Below are positions 48,877-62,628 of a stretch of 64,000 nucleotides of DNA, piece by piece (the first letter of the stretch is position 1; each line of letters starts with the position of its first letter). This DNA comes from Cyanoderma ruficeps (taxonomy: Eukaryota > Chordata > Aves > Passeriformes > Timaliidae). A program made the position numbers and the translations under genes. Location: assembly GCA_008694505.1 (NCBI GenBank), contig VZDJ01004378.1, positions 3,336,149 through 3,400,148 on the forward strand, given 5' to 3'. The notes beneath the pieces were generated by a model. It was not told where the DNA came from. It did no database searches and worked only from the letters and a program-made list of their open reading frames with translations.

Positions 48877-48949
48877 GGGCTTGACCCAGAGCCTGTGGTA
48901 GTCAATGGAGAGGTTTCCATCAATTTCAGAGAGCTTTGAATCAGACTGG
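48877..48949. repeat. decayed ancient palindromic repeat
   Basis: The segment from GGGCTTGACCCAGAGCCTGT to AGCTTTGAATCAGACTGG is a diverged palindrome. Its two halves (GACCCAGAGC...GTCAATGGAG and CCATCAATTTCAGAG...TTTGAATCAG) are partial complements. This resembles the reptile/bird repeat with GGGCCTGATCCAAAGC ends and CATTGACTTCAATGG in the middle. If GPR37 uses a distal poly(A) site, the repeat would lie inside its 3' UTR. Confidence 0.45.
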
Positions 48950-50405
48950 CATCTCCTATTTGTTCTGGGATATGTAGCATGAATATTAATCACAGGGGCT
49001 CTGTATGCTGGTTCAGAATCATGCTGCTTTCAGAGACCGCTATTCACAGCAACTCACAGCTCTGAAGCTGGTTTGAGAGCCACTCTGTGTTTTGCTGATG
49101 GCTTCTTGCTGTCTGCAGAATTGTTAAAATGAGGGTATGTCAACGGTATGATATAGTAAAATCCAAAGTCATTATAAGCAAGCCAGGTTGGAGACTGGAA
49201 AGTGCCTATCCTTACCAGCAGAGCTTATTTCCCCACTCTTGGCTGAAGCAGACATTCTGTTCTTGGCAGGCAAGCCAGCTCATATTTACACTGGGCAGCA
49301 GGCTGAAGTGTAGACACATGCTGAGGAACTGAATTTTTTATAGATAGCTTGTATTTTAATACTAATTAAATAAATAATGCAGCTGTATTGAGCAGAAGGA
49401 AAATCTCGTGCATTCATGCTTTGAAATTAACAATGAATGTAACTGATGTAGTCTTACCTTCCTCATGATACCTGCCTCTATATCGGTTAAAGAACTGGAA
49501 AGGACTGCATTTTTTCTTTGCAAATTCCAGACTTGATATATCTAATCTTGGTGTCTGCTTGGGCAAAGAGTATTTCTTCTTTTTCTTTACCATTTTAATC
49601 TATAATAATTTCAACTGAAAAAAACAGTTGAAATTAATTAATATGAATATGAATCCAAACTCATACGCACGTGTTCTTCTTCTGACTTGAATCAGGTACT
49701 GGGCCCTAGTAGCAAGGCAGTCTACTTTAATCACAGACATTTGTTTCTTCTTAAAACTTGAAAAATTGCCTAAGTTTTTAAAATCCTGTTTAACATGCTC
49801 AATCACTTCTTTAGATGGGAACTGTCCCTTCCTTATAAAACCTTTCATTGACCTGGCTTTGCTTGATTACTTTTAATATATGAAAGGGATTAAAGAGAAA
49901 CTATGAAAACAAAATCTTCCTCACTTTGGTGCCTGTGTTTCCTCAAATACATATTCCCATCTCTGCATTTTGATTTTTACTTTTTTTTTTTATGTGCCAA
50001 TATTTATAAAGGATGGGAATAAGATTCCCTTTTTGTTCCTTGGTGAGAGAATTATTTCCCTCGGCTGCCTTTTCTGTTACTACAGGGGCTCCAGGATCTT
50101 GGAAAAGAACAGCAGAATGGGAGGAAGCACTTTAAAAGAAACAAATTAAAAAAATAGAGAACTTACTTGGAAATATTAAATGATCGTATTTTGCTATTTT
50201 AGCTGCAAGATTGCACCAGGACACAAAATGCCCCCATTGCTTTGGATATAAGGTGCTTCCAGCTTTCCACTCAGCACTTGGGATGTGTCAGCTCTGCTAA
50301 GGACTGTTGCTAGCTCACAGGTTACATGTTCTGTGTCCCAGAGAGAAGCAGCTTGCTTCTGCATTTAAATATTTCCACAATCCATGTATGGTAATCCTGG
50401 AAAAA

Positions 50406-50440
50406 TAACCAACCAACCAACCAACCAANCCACCCCCCCA
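50406..50440. repeat. (AACC)n microsatellite with one ambiguous base
   Basis: About six AACC units run into a C-rich tract, with an unresolved base at 50429. It is a simple tandem repeat. Confidence 0.9.
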
Positions 50441-53400
50441 CACAAAAAGATTTACTAAGTCATTGGAGAAGATAGAATCTGAAGATCGAAGATCAGTAAT
50501 GCTGTTTGTAAATACATCTTCCTACTTGTGTGGCAGAGCATTCTCCAGTGCTGTATTCAATGGGGCTTCTTTGTACCCTGTGTAACCTTGCCTTTTCTGC
50601 TGCTGAAAGAGCATTTTTCACAGCTATTTCTCTCCCTTGCCATGGATAACTGTTGCAATTTGATATGCAAGACATCCTTTTATTCTAATTTGTTCTCTAA
50701 ATTGGTTAAACTAATACCACATTAGCAATTTGTATTGTCACAGCCATTCAAGTGTCATGATAAATGATTCCTTATGTTAAAGATGCTGTACTGCATTGCA
50801 TTTCTTACAGCTTTTGGGGTTGATGCTCTGAACTCTTGAAATTTTCTTGTGCTTGCTTTTCTTACTTTCTTTAATATTCTTCAATATTAAATAATAATTC
50901 TTTATTATTCTAATAATTAATAATCTGTTTATGTCTGGTTTGAATCCAGTTCTGTTCGACATTTGACTATTAACAAGAGGGCATTTGATGACTGAAGGTT
51001 TCCTTATTGCAAAGATTTCATTTTTTTACCTAAACTAGAGAAACTTGCAGAGCATGGTGATCAACATAGAAGAGTGATGAAATGGAAAATCAGATTGTAA
51101 GGTAGGAAAACCTTATACCTTTCAGGTATGTGAGCCTTTAATACATTAGCACTAATTGTCCCAGCCCTGGTTCCATGGAGATGTTAAAAACCATGAAACT
51201 CTAGTATGTATTTCAGTATCTCCAATGAAAATGTATCAAAATATAATTGTGTAGGCCAAAGTACAAATGGTAAATTATTGAGTAATATCTCTCAGAAGGG
51301 ATATCTTATTTTTCCACTTCCAAGATAAACTCCTATATTCAACCTTAAATAAATTCTGCGTTTAAATGATGTCAGTGACTTGCTAGCTCCTGTTCTGTCA
51401 CTGGGACCATGATGTAAGCTTCCACAGCTGCTGCTCCAGCAGCTCTGGGAATGGCTCCTAAAGACACTGCAGAGGTTCCAAGCATGTTGTCCTGCATCGC
51501 TTCATAAGAAATTGTGCCATGTTAGGCTCCATGGTGAGACTGTTCTATTGTGCTCATGGCACTCAGAAGCAAACTAGATTCTATGAAATGTGAATTGCTA
51601 TTGAAATTCTAAGTAGCTTACCCAAATTCATTAAACAACAAGAGCATTCAAAACCTCTCTAGTGTCTGTGAGCCATTGTCTTAGACACATTGTAAATACA
51701 TGCAAGTTGCCCTGTGGGTGCCTAACTGCTGTTGATGTGCTCAGATACATTGCTGAGCTGCTTCTGGGCTTTTTTTGCCAGGTGGCATTAACAGAAACTC
51801 CAAAAGCACTTAAATCATCCCTTTGTTATTGTGCTGGAACTAAGACTGCAGGGAAAACCTGCTCCAAATTAGTCTGTCTCCTTAGCTGGACTCTCTCTTT
51901 TCTGTGCATGGAGAGCACATCTAAGGTTACAGGCTGCCAGTGGATACAGGCTTAACACAGCAGCATCAGCATGTATATGTTTGTGCATGTTCTGATGAAT
52001 CAAAAATTTAGATTCTGTTATTTCTAGGATGGAAGAGCAAGATTCAAAACCCTGCTCTGCTTAATTTATAGGTGAGACTTGAAATTCGGTGGTTCAACAT
52101 GCCATCAGACAGGCATCACTGCTCTAGTAATAGACAGGCTGGTTTTATTCCAGAGGGGAGAACCTATAAGAAGTAAACTGCCTGCAGAAAGCTGACTCAC
52201 TTTAGTTCCTTAAGAACCTAGACCTCATGATTTGCCCAAATTGCAAAGGCAAACAGGGACCTTGAAGTGGATCTGCTATGTCCTGACTTCTTATGTCTGC
52301 CTGCTGAAACAATCCCTCTTTTCTTGTATCACTGAGAAATGTGATTAGGAGTTACAACTTGCTTCTTCCTTTTTCTATGAAAAGCTCAGCCAAAGTCAAT
52401 GTGAGCAGATGATATAAATAATTAAAACTTAATGGTATCCTACATGTACTGTCTCACTCTTCAGGAACTATATTTTTTCACTTCTGTTTTGTATTTGATT
52501 GAGTCATTTAACACCTATCCTTGGCAGATGTCAAATTTTCAAAAGGGTATGTTTTGTAATGAATAAGAAACAATGAAAAAGACACAGACTGAGATACTCC
52601 AGGGCACCCAGGCATCTCTGCTACAGAAACACTGACTCATGTTGAGAGCTAAAGGTTCACCAGCCAGGAGGGCAGTGTTTAATCATGCACTGCATTTAAC
52701 CCCTAAAATCCAGGCTACTTGCTTTCCCTATGATACAATTCATCTGGTTCAGTTTTTGGGTTTCAGGCAGTAAAAGCTGTGACAAAGACTCCCTGGCATT
52801 TTCAAAATGACAACACAGAAATCCAGTGCTCAGTTTCTACTGGTGACACATTCCCTATGTAGTGTTACCTGGAGTGTCAGAATCCATATGTCTGGATGTC
52901 CCAGCCTCTTTCAAGGAAGAGGTCAAAGATTTCTGTCCTTGTGCATGTGTTGTGTGTCACACCTTCTTATTAATGAAAAGCAGAAGATATTATCCTGACT
53001 AACATGTTGTGGGATTTTTCTTCAAGTAGAAATCAGGCCTGTCAGAGTTACAGGATTCTCAGTTTAGCATATTTAATGTAAGTGCTAATGGCACCATTAT
53101 TACTCAAGGTAGTAGGTAATTTTTAGCTAAAGGGAAAGCTTTTCTTTTCTAATATATATGTATTTCATCCTTTATATTTTATCCTTTTTTTTTCTGTGAT
53201 CACAAAAGTGGGGTTTTTTTTCCTAAACAAAATGTAAAAATTCCAGAAGCACTCATTCTTTGGTCTAGTTGGAGAAATTCCGTCATTAGCTTACATCAGA
53301 CTTACATCTTTGTTTATATCCACAGTGAATTTAGCCCATTGTCCTTTGAGGAAGAAAACCAAAATACTCAATTAGAAACATGGTCATGACTAACTTGATC

Positions 53401-56400
53401 TTGAAGAGAGAAAATTTTAATAACTACTTGGATGGTAACATAATTTTTTTTAAAAATAATTTTTTTATAATTTTAATTTTTTAACAAATAATTATGGTCT
53501 TACCAGCCTAAACTTCTGAGACATGGGAGATTTATACAGTTCAACAATAGCATTTTGGTTAAATTTCATAATTGTCACTAGGGACTCCAGAATACATACA
53601 ATCTGGAATAAAATGATCTAATAGTAGTTGCATGTGATTGTCCCTACTGAAGTAAATACAAATAAATTCATTAAGTAAACAAATTGATTTTAGTCTCTTA
53701 GCTATTATACCAGAGAATTAATTCTTCCCTAAAATGTGTTTCCCATTTGAGTTAATATACATGTGTGCTACATGAATCTATTTAGTTTTTTTAGTGTTGT
53801 ATAGGGAACACAAAAGCTTAAGAAAGAAGATATCCTATCTGTAATTGTAGCCAGCAGTTACACTTCACATTTTTTCTTAAATTCTTTCCTCCGTCTATTT
53901 TGAAGCAATTTCTACTGACTGCTCTTATCAGTCTTTTCAGTGTCTTATTCCATTTGCTAACTCTCCCCTGAGCAAAGGAAAATCCTTTTGTTTTTCTGAA
54001 GATCAATTCTTTTAAATTGAGCATGTAAGTAAAGTCTCATTCATTTTGCACAATCTGTCCACTGGAAGACTTAAAGGTGAACAGTCCTTCTCCCTATGGA
54101 AAGTATTCACAAATAAGGAAGCTGCAGTCTATCTTTCTCTAACCTAGCAGAAATAAAAATATCTCATCAATCTGTACAAGACCTGTTGCCAGAATATCCA
54201 CACTACAGTATGTATTTGACTTAAAACTGCCTTACCTATCTGTGAATCATGATACAACAGACAACAACAGTCCCTCCTTGCCAAAACACAGGAGGTTTCT
54301 ACAAGAAACTGGCTCAGGTATCTTTATTTCATATAGTGATTCTCTATGGAGCCTTTTTTGTCTATAAAAAAATCCATCTAGATTGTTAGATGCTTGTGTG
54401 ACCTCTGAGTAAACTATTTCTCATTTAGGGCTTCCTTTAGCAGGTATCATTCATGAGCCTTAAGTTAAGGCTTGTATGACTAAGCTGGAGGTTACATTAG
54501 TTGTTGACCTGTGATACAAGACATGCCTGTGTGCAGACAGCGCTGCTGGAAGCTGCATCTGGAAGATGAAAGGACAGGGATCCCCATAGGCAAGGCAGTG
54601 CATCTGCATCCAGCCTCCTGGTGGTCCATGATGATTCAGTGACAAGTCTGTCAAAGGCTGGGACTAATTTTGAGAGGCTTGCATAGCACTGCTTTTGCAA
54701 AGGCTTTACGGGGTAACCATTCTCTTCAACTATCGACCCCTCCTTAAGACATCCTTGTTTCATATGGAGGAAGACTTGTTTTTAGCTTTTGACAATAGAA
54801 TAGGAAGAAAAAGGTGTAAGAAAAGGACAGAATTCTGCTCAGATATGGATAAGCTTGACTTGTGTCTTTGGGGATAGAACTCTGTAATAATAGTGGTTTC
54901 TTAGCTTCCCCAGGTTAGAACAGATTGGACACTGAATACTTCACTGTAATATAAACCTCCCCACTGCTGCTGAGGATGGAGCCAGTGACCCAGGTAAAAT
55001 GAAGATCCTTGAGAGAACATCTGACTTTTTTTCTTCAAACGCACAGGCCTGTTTGAGTGATAAGTCCATTCAGATAAGAGAGCATGTAGGTCAGCCTGCT
55101 TTTGCTGTTATCTCCCCTTAGTGATGAAAGGGTTAATAGTACTAGCATTTAGTCTAGCAGAGCCTGGTTTCAGATGAATAGGGGCAGTTTGTGCCTTCTC
55201 AGTGCCTCTTTCTGGCTGTCCTCATCCTGTACAAGGCAGCACTGTATGTTGAGATCCTGAAGATCCTACTGCCTGTAGGGCTTGACTTTTTTTAACCTTT
55301 CTTTGGTAAATAAAATGAAAGAAATAAAGTAATTGTTAACTGTTTGAAGACTTTGCTTTGTTTCCTCCTGGAGACCCACTGCAGTATAAAATCAGAATTT
55401 GCAAATATATCTATGCCTAGCACCTATACTCAGAAGAAACTGTAGAGACTTGAATTCTACAAATCGTATTAAAAAAACCTGCAGAATTGTGGGTTTACAT
55501 TGAATTTGACAGAAGGTAGTCTGTAAAGTGAAAACACACCAAAAATCTACCTTTTTCTACTTTCAATGTGCCACTCCCCAATTATAGAATAATATTTATT
55601 TTACTGTCAGTCATGGTATTACTGCTTAACAATTCTTAAAATGTCTTATTCTTCCTTTCTGCTTATTTTATTTTGTCATCTTTCATTCTATTCTCCATCT
55701 CTGTTGTTTTTTTCAGCTGGAGAATTTTGATTCTCTGTGCTCTCCTCTATACATCTCAAAGTGACCTCTTTTTAATCAAAGCTTGAGTTCAGTGAGTAAA
55801 AAGTGACTTAAAGAGAGTAAGCCCTTCTAGCTCACTATGTGGCCATGTACCTATGTGGTTTGGGCCTTAACTTAATATAAAAGCCAAAAAATAAATGAGC
55901 CTGCCAGTTAACCAAAAGCTATCAGAACCTGGAGGCTGCTAAAATGATCATTACTGTGGGCTTCTCTGCTACCACTCAGCAGCCAGCTGCACAAGTCCTG
56001 CCGTGGGATGGACCTGCCAAATCAGAGATGGGCGTCCCTTGGAGCTAATCTTGAATAGATTGAAAATCAAAATATGAGGTATTTTAAATGAAATATGCTG
56101 TGTTCAGCAGAGTAACATTTCAAATACCAAGGTCTATTCCATCAGGCCATACCTGACTGCTTTACTCCCAAGGCACTGGCAGGCTGTCAAGCTTTTGGCC
56201 CTGCTGAAGGAGAAAATCTATTTTGTTGATTCTGGCATCTAACTCAAATATTAGTGTCAACCTAAAAGTATTAAAAGATGAGATTCCTTATGGACAAAAG
56301 TGAATTCTTATGGGCAAAAGTAATTCTTTCTTGACACATTTCTAACAGTCACTAGCTCAGCAAGGACATTGTGAGGCAAGATTTATGTTTGTCTCTAGAG

Positions 56401-59400
56401 AAAACTTCTTTAATCAAATTAAGAAAGATGAATTTAAATCAAGATTTGAGCTTGTATCTATAATATGCTAACTGATTTATTGTATGTTATACAGGAAACA
56501 GAAATACCTCTTGCTTTACATTAGAGCTAAATATTAATATACTGATATAAAAATATAAGGACAAAAAGAAATAAACTAGGCTAAATTGCTTAACAAGCCC
56601 TCATAATTTCATCCAGTTACTTCAAAAATGTGCAAAAATCCTGGTTCAGTTTTGGATACCAGAAGCAGACCTAATTGTTTAGTCATGACGGAGGTTCCTG
56701 AAATTCTATTTGCTTCTAGTGCTAATTATGCTCATTAAGAAGACAGCAATTCTATGACTTCAACAAATATTTCATAATTTTGATGGTACATGTTCAAATA
56801 GATCTAGTTATTTAAATGGAATTGGCTCTGGAATGGCTGAACACAAGATTAGATCTCTTTTACACTCAATTTCTGAAGCTGAACAGTTTTCTAACCTCAG
56901 GATCTATAAGCTCATTACTGGATATTTACATATGGGTTTTGGTGACAATGCAAGATAATTACCAGTAGTTCCTTTCTCAGCTGAAGCTCTTTTAGTGTTT
57001 CCTCCTCCTCCCGCATAGTCAATCCTCTTAAAAATGCATGAAAAATATGCACATTGCTCCATTTAACAGGTGCTTTTTATGTGCTCTCAGGACAGCACAT
57101 AATTGTTATTTAGGCAAAGTATTCAATATGACTTCCAAACTATCAACGAAAGATGGTCCTGATTTTTTTCCTCACCCATTTTCTCTGTATAGGTTTTTTT
57201 TTCTACTTCCAATGTTTTTAGATGAAGTTCGAGAGTAATTTTTTTTTGAGTTTGTTACAGGAAATTGTTTGCTGAAAAGACACACTACTAATTAGCAAAA
57301 ATAGCTCTAGCTGTCAACGAGCAAGTTAATATGAATTCATCAGGGGCATTTGGGTGTTTTTTAGAACATTATACAGTCTATTGTCTGCTTTTTAAAGATA
57401 AAATTTACTACATTTCAGCTATCATTTAGGCTAATACAAGACATTAGTGCAAGAGGCTGATTTCAGTTGTATGGGTGTCCACTGCAGGGGTATTTCTCCA
57501 AGAATGTTACGATGTAAAAATACGCTGTAGGATTATTATTCCAAGATTCTTCTGATGCAAAAGAAGCTTCATTTACTGAGGGATCAGCACCAAAAGCCCT
57601 TTTCAGACTGGTAAAACCTTTGCCGCATGCCCTGCCAGTACTGGGTGTTGCATTGCATAGCCTTGCCAGGCAACACAGGGTTGTGGCTCCTGCTGATGTC
57701 AATGCTTCTTGCAGATGCAGCAAAACACTTCTGTCAAAACCAGAAAATACTGTGTTTCTATGGGGTGAATATGATAAACCACAGCAAGGGCAAAAACCTC
57801 AATTGTGCCCTTCAATCTGCATGATTATTAGGGTTTTCTGCTTAGGGCCGATTCCAGCTCCCAAACACATGGAGATTTATTTTGGGGAAAGAAAAGAGAA
57901 GGCTCCTGACTGAACAAACTGAGTAATTCTGCGGTTGTTATACTTCAGCAATGCTGGGGTCTTGGTGGAAATATGCACTCAACCCTCTTTGACTCCTTGA
58001 GCTATACTGATTCAGACAGGAGGTGTCTATAGAAAAGCAGTGTCACGTTCATGAAGAGCAGCCACAGAAAAAGTGAATATATTTCTATCAAAGAGACCCC
58101 AGGTCTCAGAGGAGAAAAAGTGATGCAGGTGATCAGGAGGAGATTGGTGCAGTGGTTTTCTGTCAACCTTTATTTGCATCATAAGCCCACCATCTTCCCA
58201 AAGGAGCAGCAGGGCTGGCAGCCTGCTCAGCCCCACTGTGATGGGGCTCGGGAGCACTGGCTGTGCTGCTGAGGGAGGGATGGTTCACGCCTTGCCACCA
58301 TCTCTGCAACACTTGGCTCTAGACAGTGCTGTTCGTCTCTCACTTTTAAGAGTGCTAAAAGGTTTTCTCTCCTCTCCATGAGGGTAAGCAAATGCAGTGT
58401 AAGTGCGTGTGCTTCTGCTGAAACACCAGTATTCTTTGGTTGCCATTTGTTGTTCTCGTTACAAAGAACGATCTTTCTGTTAACCTAATCTAAGTGATCA
58501 CTTGGACACTGCAAGACTGTATGTTGGTTTTAAGCTACGATATAGCGATGGCCTTAGGGAAATTCTACAGATGCCTTGCCACAATCCATTTCTTCCCCAT
58601 GAGGAGCTACCAGACTAGTTGCTTGGATTCATTTGCCACAGCTGTTTGCTTCTTTGACCTCAAAGCTACGAAGGTACAGTGCCAATGGAATAAAGAAGAG
58701 GCTGCCTTTTAAATTACTGATAATAGGAATTATTTTCTAAAGTAAAAAGAAACGGAAAACAGTGTTCTTACAGCCAAATGGAACTACTCCTGTGAGTATT
58801 TTGCCTTCACCTTTTATTTTTTTTCCTTCCCTTTTTCTGTTCACCTGTAGACATAGATAAAAAAGCAACATGATATTAATGTGCTTATTAGTCTGGAATA
58901 ATTTAAGATGGACTAATATCTCCCTGACATAAAATTGTTAGCTCAGTTCTGTCATGGAATCAGTCATTGCAAGCTATTAAATTTCTTAAGCACAGCTACT
59001 AGGTAGGTTCCTCATTTTATTTATTTCTGCAGTTCAAACATATCCCATTTCCATTCTGACCAGATATTCCTATCTCGTGCTTATTTATTTGAAGTTATTT
59101 ATAGGTGATACTGTCCCAAGCTAAAAGCTCAGCACACATGAGATTATGAGTATTAAAATATAATTTGTCTAAAAACCAAAGGCAACAAATCTAGGTCAAA
59201 GATGTTGCCTTGGGCAAAGTCCACACAAATTCTTTTGCATCACTGAGTATTACAGCTTCTGTCTTTCTGTTTAAAATTGCTCATACTTCATCAGGCAGGT
59301 GCCTTTCTATGCAATGGACATACCATTTAAAATCATCTCAAGAACTAAGTGTGGAAATCCTGGGCTATCTGTTGCACAGAAAAACAAACCGCTACCCCAT

Positions 59401-59777
59401 AATGTACATCAATGACTGGTCTTTGGGATTTGGGTTTATATTTTCTTCTTTTCCCCTTTTGAGGAAAAGACCTGCCCCTAAACATGAGGTGATTGGTATA
59501 AACAAAGAACTAGGGAAATTTGAGGAACTCTCACATTCTTACTTTTTAAAGGTGTTCATTCATGTAAAAATCCACTAAATGGCTCAACTCTGTTGTTTCA
59601 CTTTTATATCGGTACTGCTGCATAAGTCCTAGTTTCCTGGTCAGTTTCCTGTGTTTATATCATGCTATTTGTGGTCGGTTCTCTGGAGTGAATTAGTTCT
59701 CTCCTAATAGAGGCTAGATTTCTTCTGGGTCCTCAGACAGCATGACTGAAGTCAGCCTTCTGTGGGCTTTGAGCAGT

Positions 59778-59827
59778 AAGAATGGGGGCACATACTCACC
59801 AGGTGGCTTAACAACCAAGGTTCATTT
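59778..59827 (+). repeat. 50-bp inverted duplication, copy A
   Basis: The reverse complement of this segment matches 62579-62628 at all 50 positions. It includes GCCACCTGGTGAGTATG when read on the minus strand. Homology stops abruptly on both sides. It lies about 110 bp from the minus-strand LTR at 59940. Confidence 0.9.
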
Positions 59828-59939
59828 TGTCACAGTCTGCAAAGACCCTGTAGGCACACCCAATGAGCATAAAGTGGATAATATCAGAGCCTGAAAAGAA
59901 GGATAATAATGTGGGAGAAGAAGAACTGAGGTTTATCGT

Positions 59940-60327
59940 TGCGATTCAGGACGGCTCATGTAACAACACATAGAACTCGGATTTCTTCAGAGGGCTTGTA
60001 GCAAAGTTTATTGAAAGAGAGATTCTTTTTATACAGTGTTTCAGTACAATGAATAGGATTGGTCCTTCAGGGCACCACTTTTTGTAAACATTTCTACCAG
60101 TAAACAAGTTGGAAAAACACCAGGTGTCTAGAGGAAGATATCTACAAGGATTGTGTTGGGTTCCTCCTTATGATTTCCCAGGCCAGACTGAGAGAGTTTT
60201 GTTCTTGGCTTTCCTACAGGCTTCAAGCTTCTGCCTGGAGCCTAAGAATCCATGTTCTAACCACTGTCAGTTCCCACAGAGGTTCCGTCTTTTTCAGCTG
60301 ATATTGATCAAGTAGGAGTGTGTTGCA
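59940..60327 (-). mobile_element. LTR of an endogenous retrovirus
   Basis: On the minus strand the segment has an A/T-rich promoter with TATAAA (complement 60028-60033) and an AATAAA signal (complement 60007-60012) about 20 bp further on. It then has a short R/U5 through TGTTGTTACATGAGCCGTCC and an end near CCTGAATCGCA. The opposite end is near TGCAACACACTCC. The compact TATA to AATAAA layout is typical of LTRs. No exact target duplication was found. The 3' end could extend to about 59910, where another TG occurs. No internal coding region is recognisable. Confidence 0.6.
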
Positions 60328-61220
60328 TTAAGGGTATAGGAATTTACCAGAAATAAACCCCCTTGCATTTCATCTAGTCCCCAGAGGTCAAAGGGACTGG
60401 GTACAGCTGAGTTTAACCTCTGATTATAGCCAGTTTAGCAATATAACTCTGGCCAAAGTCAAAAGAAGAACTTGCATGTGCAGAGATGCACAAATATGCA
60501 GTTTATCAATCCAGTACTGTAGGTCTGATCACATTCAGCAAGGACTTTGCACAATCTAGATTCACAAACAGTAGAGTTTGTTGGAGAACTGGAAAACAAA
60601 TTCCAGATCGCTGGTGAGTGCTTCACATAGGTGTGCTGAAAAAATACTGCTATAAAGAGAAAATCTTTCTGCTCCCCAGCATCTCCTAACTTGTAAGAAT
60701 ATGTACGTGCCCTCATATTTTATTATGAAGTTGAAACTTTTCTTGGTTGCATGCCTTCTGTAGTAATTCGCAATACAATTAACTCCCCATTTTTGAATTG
60801 ATAGAATGATTAAAAGGCAGACAAAAGAGATACAGAAAATGAAGTTTTTTACCAGTGTAGTGATATTTGTATGTTGTGGAGCACTACAGTGTTGAATGAT
60901 TCTATCTTTGCTGAAAGGTAGGGAGAGACAATAATTTTTTGTCCCTGAATTATGTGTTGCTCCCTACTTAAATAAGCAGTAGTGAAGTTCTGCAGGTTAC
61001 CACCATGACTTCCTATTGACAATGAAAATAAAAGAACGGAAGGGTTTACAAATATCAACAAACATTTTTAAGCATCAGTTTCAACATGTGTCTTACAAAG
61101 TGTCATGTTGTGTGTCACCAGATGGCACACATTCCCACGTGTTTAATTTTCATCCCTTCAAGAGTCATTGATTTCCAGTGGCTGAAAATGCTTTTGAGTG
61201 CTTATAAAGAAATCTTTATA
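60328..61220. other. intergenic DNA between LTR and CR1 tail
   Basis: AT-rich sequence. Nothing further is recognised. Confidence 0.5.
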
Positions 61221-61307
61221 AAATCATAGAATAATTTAGTATGGAAAAGACCTTTGAGATCACTGAGTCCTACGGTAAACTTAACACTACGAAGTGCATC
61301 ACTAAAT
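61221..61307 (-). mobile_element. CR1 LINE 3'-end fragment
   Basis: AAATCATAGAATAATTTAGT followed by ATGGAAAAGACCTTTGAGAT and CACTGAGTCC is the reverse complement of a CR1 3' UTR tail, which on this strand normally begins with ATCATAGAATCAT and GTTGGAAAAGACC. It is about 87 bp, heavily 5'-truncated and diverged. Confidence 0.8.
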
Positions 61308-62578
61308 ATATAGATTTATAATAAATTTATTTAAAAATGAAGCATGTTTATATTTACTTGGTATTTATTATGCATGTACTGCAAAAGTGGCCCAAACAAA
61401 TGCAACTTTCAGTTCTGTGTTTAATTTCTTCTGCTTCACTTGCCATACAAGAATTCTGGCTCTGGGCTTAACAAGAGCTAAGAATTCATTCTGCTGTTTC
61501 CCATAGCTTTCAACTTACACTTTCTAACTTTTTGGGGTTTTGATGCTACTTTTGTATGACATTTTCATGCTTGGACACTAATTTAGTCTTTTTAAATTTA
61601 GCCTCACATGTGCCAAGCTAATGTACCTTAACACCACACAAAGTGCCACAATCAGATATATCTCAGCACAGATATGGAATATTCTTACAGTACCTGATTT
61701 TTAAACATAGACATGCATATATGGTTAGTACATAGTTAGGCTAGAGAAGAATATACCAGATCTGGTCAAGACTTATCCTTGAAGTAGATTATGTGAAGAT
61801 GAAAGGAATTTTAAGTTTCTTTGTGGGGAAGCTGAAGTCATGGGATGTAAAGATGACTGGAGTGGGTAGCTGAACAATCCTCACATCTAAACAGAATCAC
61901 TGTTGTCTGCCCATATGGCTTCTGATTTAAGGCAGGCAGAGAAGATGCAAAAGACAAATCAGGATGTCTCCAAAAATATCAGCTATGTGACCTAATGCAT
62001 GAATCAAAGGCACAATGCTGGTAGTGACTAATACCAGAGTGAATGAATTTGCAAAAGCAATAGGTTAGTTCAACAATAATCGATACAATGGAAAAACATC
62101 TATTATGGTGTCTAATGAATTGAAAGTGTATGCGTGTGTCACTGGGCTATTGAATGGCTTCATCCCATTCTATGGCCCCTGCTTTATGCTGGTCCTTTGG
62201 TTTATCATAAATTGGGTGTTGCACATATTGTGTGGCAGAGAAGAACTTCTCTCACTTGCTTTTCGACAGTGTTTGGCTGGCTATTGTGCTACAGAGAATG
62301 TTTTATTCCTTTCAAAAAGCATGTATAAATAGTTATTCAGAGTGACATAAAACCATCCATAGAATGTTTTCTACTGCAGATACTGATCTCCAACAGATGA
62401 AGGGCATGTTTTAAGATATTTCAATACTGCTTATGAATGTTTAAACTTGACTATGAATTTCTTAATCTTAAGTTATTTTTGTTATTCTAAGTCCCCGCTG
62501 AAAACAAAATTGCATCTGTTTCTTTATACGCCCATTTGCTAATACACCTTTGACAGGTGTATTATGAATGAATGAATT
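61308..62578. other. intergenic DNA between CR1 tail and inverted duplication
   Basis: AT-rich sequence with only short chance frames. Nothing is recognised. Confidence 0.5.
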
Positions 62579-62628
62579 AAATGAACCTTGGTTGTTAAGC
62601 CACCTGGTGAGTATGTGCCCCCATTCTT
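62579..62628 (-). repeat. 50-bp inverted duplication, copy B
   Basis: A perfect reverse complement of 59778-59827, with no matching sequence outside the 50 bp and no flanking direct repeat. The setting is AT-rich and unlike the GC-richer insert. This suggests that copy B is the insertion and copy A the source. Confidence 0.9.

Larger units (their letters stand above)
48331..59939. other. downstream intergenic DNA, no gene recognised
   Basis: Eleven kilobases of AT-rich DNA after GPR37. They contain one decayed palindrome (48877-48949), an (AACC)n microsatellite and an AT-rich block at 53441-53482. No exon of a neighbouring gene is recognised. TMEM229A, the next gene on this side in mammals, would be a single long open frame and is absent. 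Confidence 0.55.

Noticed and set aside
59210..59578. 122-codon open frame
   Set aside because: It starts at TTG, not ATG, and shows no similarity or exon signals. It is not credible as a vertebrate gene.
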